A stretch of DNA of 64,000 bases from Ophiura sarsii (GCA_035610835.1 CM069448.1:10119717-10183716); one strand, 5' to 3'; numbered from the stretch's first letter, positions 48,109 to 60,559 are shown. The notes: generated by a model from the sequence alone, not told the origin. A program made the numbers and translations.

Positions 48109-49551
48109 TAATACGGTATACAGGGATGTGCAGCTCTAAAGGGTCGCTTTTTTGCAAAAAATCCATAAACATGGGGTATGATTTGTGCTGGAAAATCCCT
48201 AAAAATGGGGTCACTTTTTACAAATAGGTCTATTTTTCCCGAAAATGTTGCGAAAATTGAGTCTATAATGAAGCAAAATACTTAGAAATGGGTACCGTGT
48301 TTTACAAAATCACCCTTAGAAATGGTTAGGGGTTTTGAATCTCCAGCGGCACCCCCCCCCCCCCCACCAAACCAAATCCGAGTACCTCCCCCAGGTCTGA
48401 AGCCATATTGAATGGTGTTATGAAATTGGTCTGGTTGTGCGATTAATATCATACTCCGCCTAATTTAGTTGCATGCTTTCTGATTGGTTCGATTTTCGAA
48501 TCTACTAAGAGCGTATGAATTTACATGCCTGTGTACATTGATATCAATTTTGATAGACATTATTGGCAATGAATAGAAAGGCATGATTTCATTTAATTGG
48601 GAGTGTCCATCTCTAACATATGCTCTCTTGCTGAGGTCATGTGCATACTGTAAACGTGGACATTTTTGGGCTACATTCATTTTCACTTTTTTCTCGATCC
48701 AAGCAGCTTACCACGAAATAAAAATATGCTTATATATTTACTTTGTGTATCATAATGAACTTTCAAATCGCGAATTTAAAACAAGCAAAATGGCTTGGCT
48801 TAAAATCAGCATAGTGCAATAATGTAATCATACGAAGATATTACAGTAATTCCGAGTATTCTAAACATATTCCAAACAAGTAGGTTATATAATGTTCATC
48901 TGAAGAATAAACCCCTAAAATATAATCAGTAAATCCTTTTAAGCACATCATTTTTGTATCTAAATTTCACAATTTCACAACTCATCAATATTAAAACTTT
49001 CCTACACACTCAAACTCAGCAGTCAGCCCAAGACTGGGTGGGTACCCACGTCCCTCTATATAGCCGCCATCTTTAAAAATGGCGGACCAAATATAGGGAC
49101 TGGGAAAATAGTACGTCCAAAAAGTGTGCAATTACTCGTGGAATTCCACGAGCAATAGCAATGAATATTCATACCAATACTGAGCATGCGCATTTGTACA
49201 CAGCAACAACAGAAATAGCATCCGATTGGTCCAATTCAAAGGCAGTGCATCGACCGATCGTCACACTGCGTCACAGGGATGCAAATTGTGTGCCCTATCA
49301 CGCCACGCGATGTACAACGCCGCGTGAAACTACTGGCGCACTGGTTCGTGAATAAGCTCATGTTTATTCACGAGTTTATCAGCGCACACTTTCGGAACTG
49401 TATTTTTTCCAGTCTTCACATTTGAGCACCCTCGCAGGGGCCGTGTGTAAAATAGGGAAGGAATGAGGATCATAACTCATACATACCTTCACCGAGCAGC
49501 TCTTCACATATCACATTAACTTGCCCATTCACAATTAGCCATTAACCCTAA
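48109..49551. other. No gene recognised
   Basis: A C run lies at 48351-48365. No supported coding sequence. Confidence 0.4.
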
Positions 49552-49555
49552 CTCT

Positions 49556-49743
49556 GCTACACCACACGGCAACAGATTTGTTTTCCAACTGAGAAAAGTC
49601 ATCCTGACCCCAGCACACGGGCCGACTGACTCAGTATACTTCGCCAAGTATATAGCCTGGTCCATCTTTTCTTCCAAAAACTTGCACGGGGGTTATAAAA
49701 GCAGGCTGGCCATGTTGTTGCCATGTGGTGTAGTATAGTAGGG
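49556..49743. mobile_element. piggyBac-like MITE, second copy
   Basis: The ends CCCTAAC.. and ..TAGGG lie between TTAA at 49552-49555 and 49744-49747. The arms ACACCACACGGCAACA and TGTTGCCATGTGGTGT pair internally. The family is shared with 5141-5312. Confidence 0.8.
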
Positions 49744-49870
49744 TTAAGGTTATAGTCCCGGAGCTGGAATCTTTATCTATTGTTATACTGAGGTTTCTTT
49801 CTCAGTTACAAAATGCAAGTATATTTAAAAACTGCTTCATTGATTATTTCAACGATCAGTTAATACAATA

Positions 49871-50479
49871 TACACCTAGCACATAAAGTCCCTGACCAGG
49901 TGCTTTGAGGTTGATTTATTCAAAATATATCATCGGTACCAAAAATCTGAGATATATATTATATGAGCAAATTTCTTCTCCGCAATTTGATACCTCATTC
50001 AACAAAATCGAATGGATACTTTTAAAGTTATGGCGATTTCAATGACCGCGCATGCAACAGAAAAGTTGCACTAGGTATAGGAATCATTGATTTGTGTGTG
50101 ATTACTGTCATAACTGTGTGCTATCTGAACGAGACAGATGAATGGGTCTTTAGTGATAACCGCAATGTGCGGGACAAAGGGTGTATCTGGCTGTGAAGAA
50201 TACAAGTCTTAGCTGATAAGCTGTGAGTTTTCAGTGACAGTGGTAAATCACACACAAATCAATGATTTCCTATACCTAGTCCAACTTTTCTGTTGCATGC
50301 GCGGTCATTGAAATCGACATAACTTTAAAAGTATCCATTCGATTTTGTTGAATGAGGTATCAAACTGCGGAGAAGAAATTTGCTCATTTAAAGTTTATCT
50401 CAGATTTTTGGTACCGATCATATATTTTGAATTAGCCAACCTCAAAGCACCTGGTCAGGGACTTTATGTGCTAGGTGTA
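49871..50479. mobile_element. Long-armed palindromic element flanked by TA
   Basis: The arms are about 230 bases and nearly identical, starting TACACCTAGCACATAAAGTC. TA precedes the left end (49869-49870) and follows the right (50480-50481). The loop is about 145 bases. TA duplication suggests a mariner-type mobiliser. Confidence 0.85.
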
Positions 50480-50481
50480 TA

Positions 50482-51804
50482 GTTATATCTGGACTGTAAT
50501 GGGTCACACAGTCCTTTGGGCTACTACTGTCTTGACCATTGTACCTAAAAAGGTTTTGCACACCATTCTAATGTGTAACGATTCCAATGCAATATGACTG
50601 ATCCACATACCTCTTTTACTGGATAAACCAGTTAGGGAACAAACATGGGGCCCTTTGAGGCTATTGTCTGGGCCCTATAATAAACAAAAATACAAACATA
50701 ACATAACGATTAATATTTACAAGACGCTATTCCATCTAGATCATAGCGCATGACAAAAAGCTCAAATTAGCATGGAAAAATGCGAGTCTTAAGATTATAA
50801 CGTAACTGAGAGATGTTGTCAATTGCTCTTATAGTACGGTACGAGGGAGAATATTGCATGACTGCGAAACACCATAGTGTGGCCATTTGTATTTTTGTAC
50901 ACCCTATGTGTAATAGTTCATAGTACTATTTGAAAGACATTGATCACTGTAGGGGGTGGGGCAGCAGATTCAATCCATGTACCTTCCTCCGGGTCTCTGC
51001 TGAATAAACCATTGGGGTCTTTTGAGGCTCTGTTAAAGCCACTGTGTATAGAAAAAGCTGTCTGTCATTGGCATTTTATATACATCAACAATGTAATACT
51101 TCCTATTCGTCCATGTATCTCTTTGACTGAATAAATCAGTTCGGGCATGTGGGGCTTGGGGCTACTGTCTGGGGCCCCGTACAACCAAAAGTTGTTGTCA
51201 TTGGTATTTTTATGTATCCCAACATGTAATAGTTTCCAATGCAAACAGATTAATCTGTGTACCTCTTAGTCTGAATAAATCAGTTGGGGCACTGTTTTGG
51301 AATACCATACCATGACAGTTGTATCTGACAAGGGGTACAGTGTCAGGGTTAGAGGTCAGATAGGATTTTGAGAAGTGGCATTGAAATGTGAATTCTAATA
51401 ACAATGTAACAGACGTTGGAAAATGCAGGGTTTCAGCTCAGGTGGTTGAGGGCAATGTATTAGCAAAGGAAAATAAAAGATTTGCGTAGTGTTGATTTGA
51501 ATAAAAAGTTATATTTTCATATCCCCATATCATATCAGCCTCATAAATATCTTATTTTAAAGATAAATAGCTAATAAATACAAATTCCTCTAACACTTAT
51601 ATCATATATCAATCAATTAGCGCAATATTAATTAATGGCTTTATAATTAATAAATACTATGTTTACACATGTTTCAAATTGTTTTAAGGATACATTAAAT
51701 AATGTTTGGTCTGTAAATTAATGCTTTAAAGATATGCTAGAGCATTTTAGGTCATTAACCTTTGGAATTACAGATAAACTAAATACAATCTAAAAGAGGG
51801 TATC
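50482..51804. other. No gene; weak repeated phrases
   Basis: Loose copies of a ~180-260 base unit with TGTACCTC, CTGAATAAATCAGTT and GGGGC words recur at about 50580-50680, 50980-51030, 51110-51180 and 51250-51300. This is a degenerate tandem repeat at best. Confidence 0.45.
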
Positions 51805-52065
51805 ACAATTGAGGACCCTAGATCTAAAAGGGGGTTAAGTCACATTGAAAAAAATGGCAAAAACTGGGTTTCATTGTGTCCATGTGTGGACTTGACCCAC
51901 TCGGGTTTTACCTCCCATGGACTCTTACACAGCTTTACCGCATGACTTAACTTTAACATTTGAACAGAGGGTGCAGAGATCCTCCTTGTAGCAGAAAACT
52001 GATACTAACTACAATTTCACAAGATTGTGACTTAACCCCCTTTTAGATCTAGGGTCCTCAATTGT
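51805..52065. mobile_element. MITE with ~38-base terminal inverted repeats
   Basis: ACAATTGAGGACCCTAGATC..GGGGGTTAAGTCAC at the left is the complement of the right end. The interior is short and non-coding. No target duplication is clear. Confidence 0.85.
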
Positions 52066-54140
52066 TGAAAGCTACTAAGTCAGATAACTAATTAAAGAAA
52101 TGTTTTTCACTATAATGTTTATCATTTGTATCTATTTATCATTATATGTAGTGGATTCAAACTGGAAATTTGACTAGTATAGGAATCTTCCAAAGTGACA
52201 AACAACAATTTCATTATAATTATGATGCCTAAATTAAGGTTATAATTAAAATGTAAGTAGTATGCAAATTACAATATTGTTATCAAGTTTCACTGCTCAA
52301 TATGTGTATTGTTACGCGTACAACATATCCTGAAAGTATCAGATTGATACATCCAGCCACTCAAATTGTGTGCTTCTCTTTGTACAGCAGGTCCAATGAG
52401 AGAAAAATCCATTTGAAAATTCTAGTTGACATTGCCATCAATGAACTAATTAACTCTTAATGAGAGGATTTTGCCTTAATGAGAGTGAATTTTAACCCCC
52501 CAAAAGTTAAAATTATAAGAGCTAGAGTCGGACCGGAAAATACCTAAAACATGTGTAACACAAATCACACCACCTTGTTATCCAAAAATCCATAAATTCT
52601 TCCCCTTTATATAATAAGGCATTTGTAATGCTCGATCAATCTAGATAAACTATTCCGAGACGCAAACGAGATAAAATACAATACATACATGTACATGTAA
52701 AAAGGTGCATGTACATAGAAATTACACCTTATTAAATAGGCGAGTCTTTAACACAACAAGCTTGCAACATTGTACCCTATCCTCTTTCCATTCTAGAAAT
52801 GTTTGGCTACAAGTGGCACATGTCAAGGGGGGGGGGGGGGGGGGGTGCAAGCCTCAGTTATAATCCTCGCTCCAAATTTCTCCCCGTCAGCTTAGGCCCA
52901 TTTTAGTTTGTCACAAATTAATTTATCAATTACCTAATATAAGTTTAAAAATTGTTCTGAAATGTGTAGTTTCAGACCATGATTCATACCAAATTAGGCT
53001 AATCTCAGAAAAGTCTGCAGGCACTTTGTTTGCATCGTCTCTGCCCCCTCCCCCCCCACACCCAATTTATTCTTGCCCCTCCTCCCACAATTCATACTTG
53101 TCACCCCTTTGTCCCCCAAATTTGATTCTGACTACACCATCGTGTACATGATCGTCTGGCCTCTCACCACGGTGGCCTGGGTCTCAGCCCTGGGTGATGG
53201 CAAATCCTATTTTTCCCTGTCATTATTTGCCCCATGTTTCCCCTGATGGCTTTATCAAATCCTGTGTGTGATTGTACACAAATGACTACAGTGTATTACT
53301 GGTAAATTTGTGATAAGTCATGTCATGAATAGAAAAATCTTCTCCCTGAGGCTTATTTTAATGTAACTGTTAAGCGTAAATGCAGAATGCGTGTACAAAT
53401 GTGACTTTTATTAAATTATACACTTGATTTCGCATACAAGATTACTCTAAGGGAAATAAAACTATCAATTTAAGAACACATTTGTATAACACATTGCTAA
53501 CAAAAGTAACTTGGCAGGTGATAAGATATAAAGAGCTCAACAAAAGAAAGTCATACACCTTTTGTATGCCCTATAGAGTGACTTCTGGTTATTTGTTGAC
53601 CAAACAGGCTAGATACACATTTTGATGAATCTTTTTGGCACAATTTGGTACCAAATTTGCCAGTAACAACACAATTTTTATAATTACAATTTATATAATT
53701 GTTTTGGAAAACCCTACCATGACTTGTGACTCATCCCACACCATTGAAACAGTTTGATTGTTTGGTACAAGACTGTCAGAACACAAAAACAACATGGACA
53801 AGGCATGCAAAAGGATATATTATACCAGAGCAGAGAGGAAAGTGTCGGAGAGCGAGTGAGCAGAAAAGTTTGGCTACATCGGATTATGTGGCTAGAAATA
53901 ATCATGTGATGACTGGAGAGGCTACAATAATTGACAAATAAGGAAACATATAAAACAGTGGATTAAGGAAGCGAACTGGATCAGATAGAGGGGATGAGCA
54001 AGTTGATGAACTGGGATGACAGCACCTACATGTGAGTAATCTCTACAATCCACTACTGAAATCTACCAACAAATCTGGCTACACTGTTTCACTTAGTGCT
54101 GACAACACTGGTTTCCGTAGTTCTAATAGTGGATCACAAT
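52066..54140. other. No gene; poly-G and poly-C tracts
   Basis: A G run lies at about 52827-52845. No coding sequence or element ends are supported. Confidence 0.4.
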
Positions 54141-54443
54141 TCTGATAATATGGACTGACCAAGTCATGATGCAACATTAGTTGGTGAGTAAGTTTTCCTA
54201 TTAATCACCTTTACCACTTGTTTTAATGAACATGATGTTACTCCTTAGGGGTCGTCCAAAATTATCACCATTTTTATATACGTACAGAGCATACCGTAAA
54301 TTGTTACCCCCCTCGAGTTACGTACGCAATAAATAACAAAAATTCTGATGACATGGACTGACCAAGTCATGATGCAACATAAGTTGGTGGGTAAGTTTTC
54401 CTATTAATCACCTTTACCACTTGTTTTAATGAACATAATGTTA
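54141..54443 (+). repeat. Direct duplication of ~100 bases, 203-base period
   Basis: ATGGACTGACCAAGTCATGA through TTTTAATGAACATxATGTTA occurs at 54141-54240 and 54344-54443 with about five differences. Unrelated sequence containing TTATATACGTACAGAGCAT lies between. Confidence 0.9.
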
Positions 54444-55314
54444 TTACCCTACCAGGTATTTGAAGACGAGGGTGAGGGGGTTCAGGGGAGAAATTTTTCA
54501 TTCAAAATTCTACCCCTCCCCCCTCCCTTATACCCACAAGATAACATTCTACAGAGAATCAATCCAAAAATCCCAATCTGAATATCCAAATTGTCTAAAT
54601 AAAAAGTTTGTCACTCTATGCTCTATCACCCCATCCATTTCCATATCTGCATTTTGCTATATTTGCAGGAGGAACATTTTTGTTTACATAATTATTGTTC
54701 ATTTTGATTAACATCATAATGTTATGGAAGTATAAAGATTTTGTTTGTTTGATAATATACTAGTAAATAGAAAATCTTGGGTTAAAATAAGTAATTAAAA
54801 GTTATTGCAATTTTTAGCTATCGTATCTGCACTTGCAAATCTCTTGAGTGCAATACTGATGTAAGTGGTAGATATGATGTTATTGCACTTAGAATGCTGT
54901 GAAAACAGAGTGCAATACTGACATAAGTGGTAGATACGATGTTATTGCCCGCAACCTTAACATTGCAGTGCACTTAAGATATTGTTTTTTATTAATTAAA
55001 AATTAATTAAATTGCTTTAGAACTTAAAAATTAGCTTAAAATGTGCGCAATTACCTATTCTTTCAAAATATGTAAAAAAAGTCATTTTGGGCATCAATGT
55101 CACTTAAGATGTTGCTGCACGATGAAGTGTCATCCTATAATATGAACAAAAAAGTGGTGACATCATTTCTGTGCATATACACCAACCCCCACCCTACCTT
55201 CAGTTGTGTAGGGGTGTGTGTGTATAAATCAACTCGAACTGTCAATCTTGCTACAGTACAGCTCACATTAGAATGGACATTGCAATGTAATTGCAATGAC
55301 ATTGATATTACCTG
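54444..55314. other. No gene; small duplication
   Basis: AGTGCAATACTGA.GTAAGTGGTAGATA-like words recur at 54847 and 54908. Nothing else can be supported. Confidence 0.4.
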
Positions 55315-55318
55315 ATAA

Positions 55319-55895
55319 GGCCTAAAAAAAAGAGAGGTTTGTTTGCCCAAACAAGAGTTGAAAAAAGTGGGTCGGTTGGTCGATTACCTTTTCTTTTTTT
55401 CTTTATTTTTGGCTATGGACACTTTTAGAAATGAAAAAAGACTATACAATTTGATGTAAATACACCTGAATGTTCTTTAAAACCCTAACCTTCCTACACT
55501 ACGATTCACTAAAGCAAAAAACGATGTCCACACGCAATCTACAGCATTATATGATTCGATGACGTCATCAACCAAGCTGATATGTGTGTACAAAATCGCT
55601 GCCCAGGTGAGCGTTGGCAGGTTAGCCGAGTGGTTAGGGACGTGGCGCGGTGATCAGTGATTTGCATCTCCTTAGTGTTTTAAAGGGTGGATATATGGGA
55701 AGAAGTAAATTACAGGGCAGTTTAGTTGATTAGTTTGGCAAATTAAGATGAAAATATCATTGAATACATATATTTTTCAACATTAAACATTATTTAAAAA
55801 AAAAAATGAAATCTCAAAAAAAAAAAAAAAGGCAAGGGTTTTGAGATTTTATGGGTCGGTCGTGTTTGGGCAAACAAACTTCTTTTTTTTAGGCC
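55319..55895. mobile_element. GGCCTAAAAA-type TIR element with ATAA duplication
   Basis: The ends GGCCTAAAAAAAAGAGAGG and the complement of AACTTCTTTTTTTTAGGCC lead into TTTGTTTGCCCAAACA arms. ATAA flanks both sides (55315-55318 and 55896-55899). A box-A-like TTAGCCGAGTGGTTAG at about 55622 suggests a tRNA-derived segment inside. Confidence 0.75.
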
Positions 55896-55899
55896 ATAA

Positions 55900-56259
55900 G
55901 TGCAGTCATTGCACTGACATACTCGTATTAAAGCTAACAAAATGTCATATCACCTGGTACCCATTTTGATGTTTCTTTTTATGAAGTTAACGCTGTTTTT
56001 ATTAGAACAATAACATTAAGTGCAGTCATTGCACTGACATACTCGTATTAAAGCTAACAAAATGTCATATCACCTGGTACCCATTTTGATGTTTCTTTTT
56101 ATGAAGTTAACGCTGTTTTTATTAGAACAATAACATTAAGTGCAGTCATTGCACTGACATACTCGTATTAAAGCTAACAAAATGTCATATCACCTGGTAC
56201 CCATTTTGATGTTTCTTTTTATGAAGTTAACGCTGTTTTTATTAGAACAATAACATTAA
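55900..56259 (+). repeat. Perfect tandem triplication, 3 x 120 bases
   Basis: Three consecutive units beginning GTGCAGTCATTGCACTGACA are identical in every base. They abut the right target duplication of the preceding element. Either a very recent expansion or an assembly artefact. Confidence 0.97.
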
Positions 56260-56393
56260 TTTTTTCTCTCTCGCTGGAACAACATTTTCCTTATTGCTTT
56301 CAAACCGATAAAACACCATGAATGAAATTATTCAAAAATGTGCTTAGATTGTGTGAATAAATCCATGAGTTACATCATAGGTCTATATTTTAA

Positions 56394-56735
56394 AGGTATA
56401 TGACCCGATCACTTTTTTGGGGGCTATGATTTTTTTTTTCACATCAAGATATTTTGGTATCAGAAGAATCCCCATATTTTTCTCATTATGTCTGTAAAAT
56501 ATTAGGGGCCAGATATGTTTCATTTGGAAATTATAGGCTAAAATGTGGTGAATTACTGCAAAGGTGGTTAACCACCAGTCTGTGTACTACTCAATGGGCA
56601 CATGTCTTTTGACCTTGCGCTTCTAAAAATAGAACCATTGGAGTTATGCAACTCAACCTTTGGAATGCAACAATTTTAAGGATGACCTTTCATATAAAAT
56701 AGAAAACATCAAGTTGAAAATCGGGTCATCTACCT
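56394..56735. mobile_element. TTAA-family MITE with AGGTATATGACCCG ends
   Basis: The ends AGGTATATGACCCGATC and the complement of GATTTTC..CGGGTCATCTACCT are inverted, with TTAA on both sides (56390-56393 and 56736-56739). The family is shared with 29169-30135, and the terminal AGGTATAT is like the 15019 family. Confidence 0.82.
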
Positions 56736-56739
56736 TTAA

Positions 56740-57387
56740 GAGTTATAGGATTTTAAAGTCGTTGAACTGCCAACTATTAAGATGAAGCCAAAATGCGACA
56801 AACACCTGTATCTCCATTCCTTTGTCAAATGCATTTCATAATGCACATTTATCCCATAGTATATTTGCTATGTTGTGATTGTTGTCATAGACCTTAATTA
56901 TAACAAATGATTATAGAATATGTGTGTGTTTGATATCATTAGTACTCCAATGATTGTGATCAAAGTGGCGCCTAATTTGCATGAAATATAGAGGAAATAA
57001 CGGGAAGTGTGATAAAGTATATTCCAGTGAAATTGGTTTACAATTGGCTCCATAAACAGCAAAAAACTCTTGAATTTGGCTCAAAAATGCCACTAGAATT
57101 GCACCATATTGTGCTTTGCTCGTACTACCGCGTAATCATACCGTGGTAACGCGTTGCGTCCAAATTTGCGCAAGGGCTCACTGCCGCGGCACTATGAGCA
57201 CTCCTACACATGGCGCATATAACTTTAATATTTTTTGAATTATCGACCAAATAGTGCCAAGAAATGAAAATCACATTTTTGGCACTTTTTGGTCAATAAT
57301 TCCAAAATTAATAAAGATTTTGAACAACAAAATAGACGCTTCCTAGGGAACTGTATTAGCAATATAATAAAACTAATATGAACAAAT
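56740..57387. other. No gene recognised
   Basis: AT-rich sequence. A pair of TATTTTTTGAATTATCGACCAAAT and its near-complement (57231-57308) gives a local hairpin. Confidence 0.4.
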
Positions 57388-57609
57388 TTGAAAAGATATA
57401 TTTTGAGTTATCTTTTCCAAACCTAAAATGGGTCAAAAAACGTGTTTTTTATAATTTTCTCCAAAATGGTCAATTTCATGATCATGGTTGGATTAATTGA
57501 ACCCTTTTCTGCAAACAAATGTATACTTTTATATATATAGATTAAATGAATAATGAAGAAGTTACGGCAGTTTTACGGAGGCTGTACCTGAGGGTCCACA
57601 CCCCCTTAA
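57388..57609 (+). repeat. Dispersed 220-base repeat, copy 2
   Basis: Same orientation and content as 21121-21340. Its terminal CCCCCTTAA has no insertion here, so it serves as an empty-site comparison for the TTAA element at 21341. Confidence 0.85.
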
Positions 57610-58203
57610 CAGCTGATGCAGGCTCAAAAGGGGGAGGGGGTCTTAAAAGCGAGCAGAAGGGTTGAAAAAGGGGTTCTTTATGGCGGCACATACCTATACC
57701 CTGTCCAATATCAGTGCCCCGTCCAGGTAATTGGGATTTACACTTTGATTATGCCAAAATATTGTGTATGTTACATATACATAACATAATTCTTCAGTAT
57801 ATTCCTATTTTGAAAGTACCCCCAATTATTTTCTTTCACCAACTGGTACATAGGCATTCATTACGATTAAAACAAGGCGGTTCTCGAACGGCGCATCTCG
57901 CCTGTTCATCAAAAGTGACTTGAAAGAAATGATGATGAAACATATGATACAATGTAGCACTGTCACAGAGGTATGCATTGTAGTTAATGCAAGGGATGTA
58001 ATACCTTAAGGGATGCTCAAATGGGATGCTCAAATGTTACTCAGTACTAAAAAAATTGCGGAACACAAACGAATCGTTTCCGTTTTATGGCCCTTCAAAG
58101 TTTAGATGGTACCCCACCCCCTTTGGACTATGCAGTGGCGACGCCAGCATCATAATTTGGGTGGGGGGGGGGGGCAAAGGTGGCAAGACATTTTAGGGGG
58201 ACC
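57610..58203. other. No gene recognised
   Basis: A CAGTGGCGACGCC word at about 58135 followed by a G run resembles a hAT-like left end without a partner. Confidence 0.35.
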
Positions 58204-59910
58204 CCAGACGATCTTGAATGACCTCCAATGACCTTGAAAATTTAATCAACAAAAAGAATACACCCCCTTTCCCTCCACCAAGTCCCATCAAGATAGGCCC
58301 TACTGATCTATTTGACCCCATATTTGACCTTGAATGACCTCTGATGACCTTGAAAATGTAATCATCAAAAAGAACACACCATCCCCCTTCCCTCCACCAA
58401 ATCCCATCAAGATAGGCCTTACGGATCTTATTTGACCCCAGATGACCTTGAATGACCTTGAAAAATTAATCAGCAAAAAGAACACACCACACCCCTTTTC
58501 TCCACCAAATTCAATCAAGATAGGCCCTTACGGATCTTATTTGACCCCAGATGACCTCAGATGACCTTGTAAAATTAATCAGCAAAAAGAACACACCATC
58601 CCTCTTCCGTCCACCAAATTCCATCAAGATAGGCCTTACGGATCTTATTTGACCCCAGATGACCTCTGATGACCTTGAAAATTTAATAAGCAAAAAGAAC
58701 ACACCAACCCCCTTCCCTCCACCAAATCACATCAAGATAGGCCTTGCGGATCTTATTTGACCCCAGATGACCTTGAATGACCTTGAAAAATTAATCAGCA
58801 AAAAGAACACACCACACCCTTTTCTCCACCAAATTCAATCAAGATAGGCCTTACGGATCTTATTTGACCCCAGATGACCTCGTAAAATTAATCAGCAAAA
58901 AGAACCTCAGATGACCTCGTAAAATTAATCAGCAAAAAGAACACACCATCCCTCTTCCGTCCACCAAATCCCATCAAGATAGGCCTTACGGATCTTATTT
59001 GACCCCAGATGACCTCTGATGACCTTGAAAATTTAATCAGCAAAAAGAACACACCAACTCCCTTCCCTCCACCAAATCACATCAAGATAGGCCTTGCGGA
59101 TCTTATTTGACCCCAGATGACCTTGAATGACCTTGAAAAATTAATCAGCAAAAAGAACACACCCCACCCTTTTCTCCACCAAATTCAATCAAGATAGGCC
59201 TTACGGATCTTATTTGTCCCCAGATGACCTCGTAAAATTAATCAGCAAAAAGAACCTCAGATGACCTCGTAAAATTAATCAGCAAAAAGAACACACCATC
59301 CCTCTTCCGTCCACCAAATCCCATCAAGATAGGCCTTACGGATCTTATTTGACCCCAGATGACCTCTGATGACCTTGAAAATTTAATCAGCAAAAAAAAC
59401 ACACCAACCCCCTTCCCTCCACCAAATCACATCAAGATAGGCCTTACGGATCTTATTTGACCCCAGATGACCTCCGATGACCTCGAAAAATTAATCAACA
59501 AAAAGAACACACCATCCCTCTTCCGTCCACCAAATCCCATCAAGACAGGCCTTACGGATCTTATTTGACCCCAGATGACCTTGAATGACCTCCGATGACC
59601 TTGAAAATTTAATCAGAAAAAAGAATACACCACCCCCTTCCCTCCACCAAATCCAATCAAGATAGGCCTTACGGATCTTATTTGACCCCCGATGACCTTG
59701 AATGACCTCTGATGACCTTGAAAAAGAACACACCAACCCCCTTCCCTCCACCAAATCTCATCAATATAGGCCTTACTGATCTATTTGACCCCATATTTGA
59801 CCCAGATGACCTTGAATGACCTCCGGTGACCTTGAAAATCTAATCAGCAAAAGAACACACCACCCCCTTTCCTGACATCAAGTCCCATCAAGATAGGCCT
59901 TACGGATCTC
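58204..59910. repeat. TGACCT-rich satellite, ~107-base unit
   Basis: About 15 units read AAGATAGGCCTTACGGATC, TTATTTGACCCCAGATGACC, one to three TGACCTnnGA words, AATTAATCAGCAAAAAGAAC, then ACACCACCCCCTTCCCTCC and CACCAAATCCCATC. Units with one or more extra TGACCT words make the spacing vary from about 107 to 136. A multi-unit block is itself repeated (58680-58990 and 59040-59340). Minus-strand frames across it are repeat artefacts. Confidence 0.95.
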
Positions 59911-59952
59911 TAGATATCGCGTTACAACGCGTCACAAAAGTTTTAAACATAT

Positions 59953-59953
<1 letters not shown>

Positions 59954-59995
<42 letters not shown>
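59954..59995 (+). repeat. (TAA)n microsatellite leading into an AGCGCC motif
   Basis: About 14 TAA repeats are followed by GTGAGATTTATAGAGCGCCT and CAAAGCGCTGTACA, the same layout as at 6455-6520. Confidence 0.9.
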
Positions 59996-60112
59996 GTGAG
60001 ATTTATAGAGCGCCTAATAGCAGAGGCCTCAAAGCGCTGTACATTTTAAAAACCAATAAACAAGCTATTATACATTAATAATTTAAAAGCAAGAAATACT
60101 GGCATAATATGT

Positions 60113-60203
60113 TAAGGATAATAGACGAGTATCACGACATTCGTGGAAAAGAAGGCCGAGGACAATTCTTTTCCACGAATGGCGTGAATACGAGGCCATT
60201 ATC
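60113..60203. repeat. Imperfect 90-base foldback upstream of the Crypton-type gene
   Basis: The left arm contains GACATTCGTGGAAAAGAA and the right arm its complement TTCTTTTCCACGAATGGCG, with GGATAATAG/CCATTATCC at the outer ends. A 10-12 base loop separates them. Short direct repeats built on GAAAAACAC and AATGACATT follow at 60300-60430. The role is unknown. Confidence 0.6.
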
Positions 60204-60559
60204 CGACTTAACGCACATCTAGGACGTCATACAATTGTTTTTGATTTCTCAGGATAATTTTGCATGAGCTACTGACATGATTTGCATTGTCCTTGCGAAT
60301 GTAGTGAAAAACACACCAATACCCGGCCTTACGAATGTAGTGAAAAACACGCCAATACATTATTGACCCTTGAAGGGCAATGACATTATAGCCAATGCAT
60401 TATAGGCCCTTGAAAAGAGGCAATGACATTTGCATAACCACATATTAAGGAAAGTATATGATAAGTGTTGTAACTTTAAAGAAACTTGAAAGATATAAAT
60501 TGATCATGTAGTCATATTCATTGATAAATTACGTAATTTTAAAGAGACGATAGTGAAAT
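60204..60559. other. Region upstream of the Crypton-type gene
   Basis: It has short repeats (GAATGTAGTGAAAAACAC, twice, at 60296 and 60333; CCAATxCATTAT..CCCTTGAA, twice). No other gene is seen. It may include the element's 5' end, but Cryptons lack inverted termini, so I cannot place a boundary. Confidence 0.4.

Noticed and set aside
58300..59754. Several minus-strand frames with repeated FSRSSEVIWGQIRSVR-like segments
   Set aside because: They follow the period of the 107-base satellite and are interrupted in every unit. Repeat translation, not a repeat protein.
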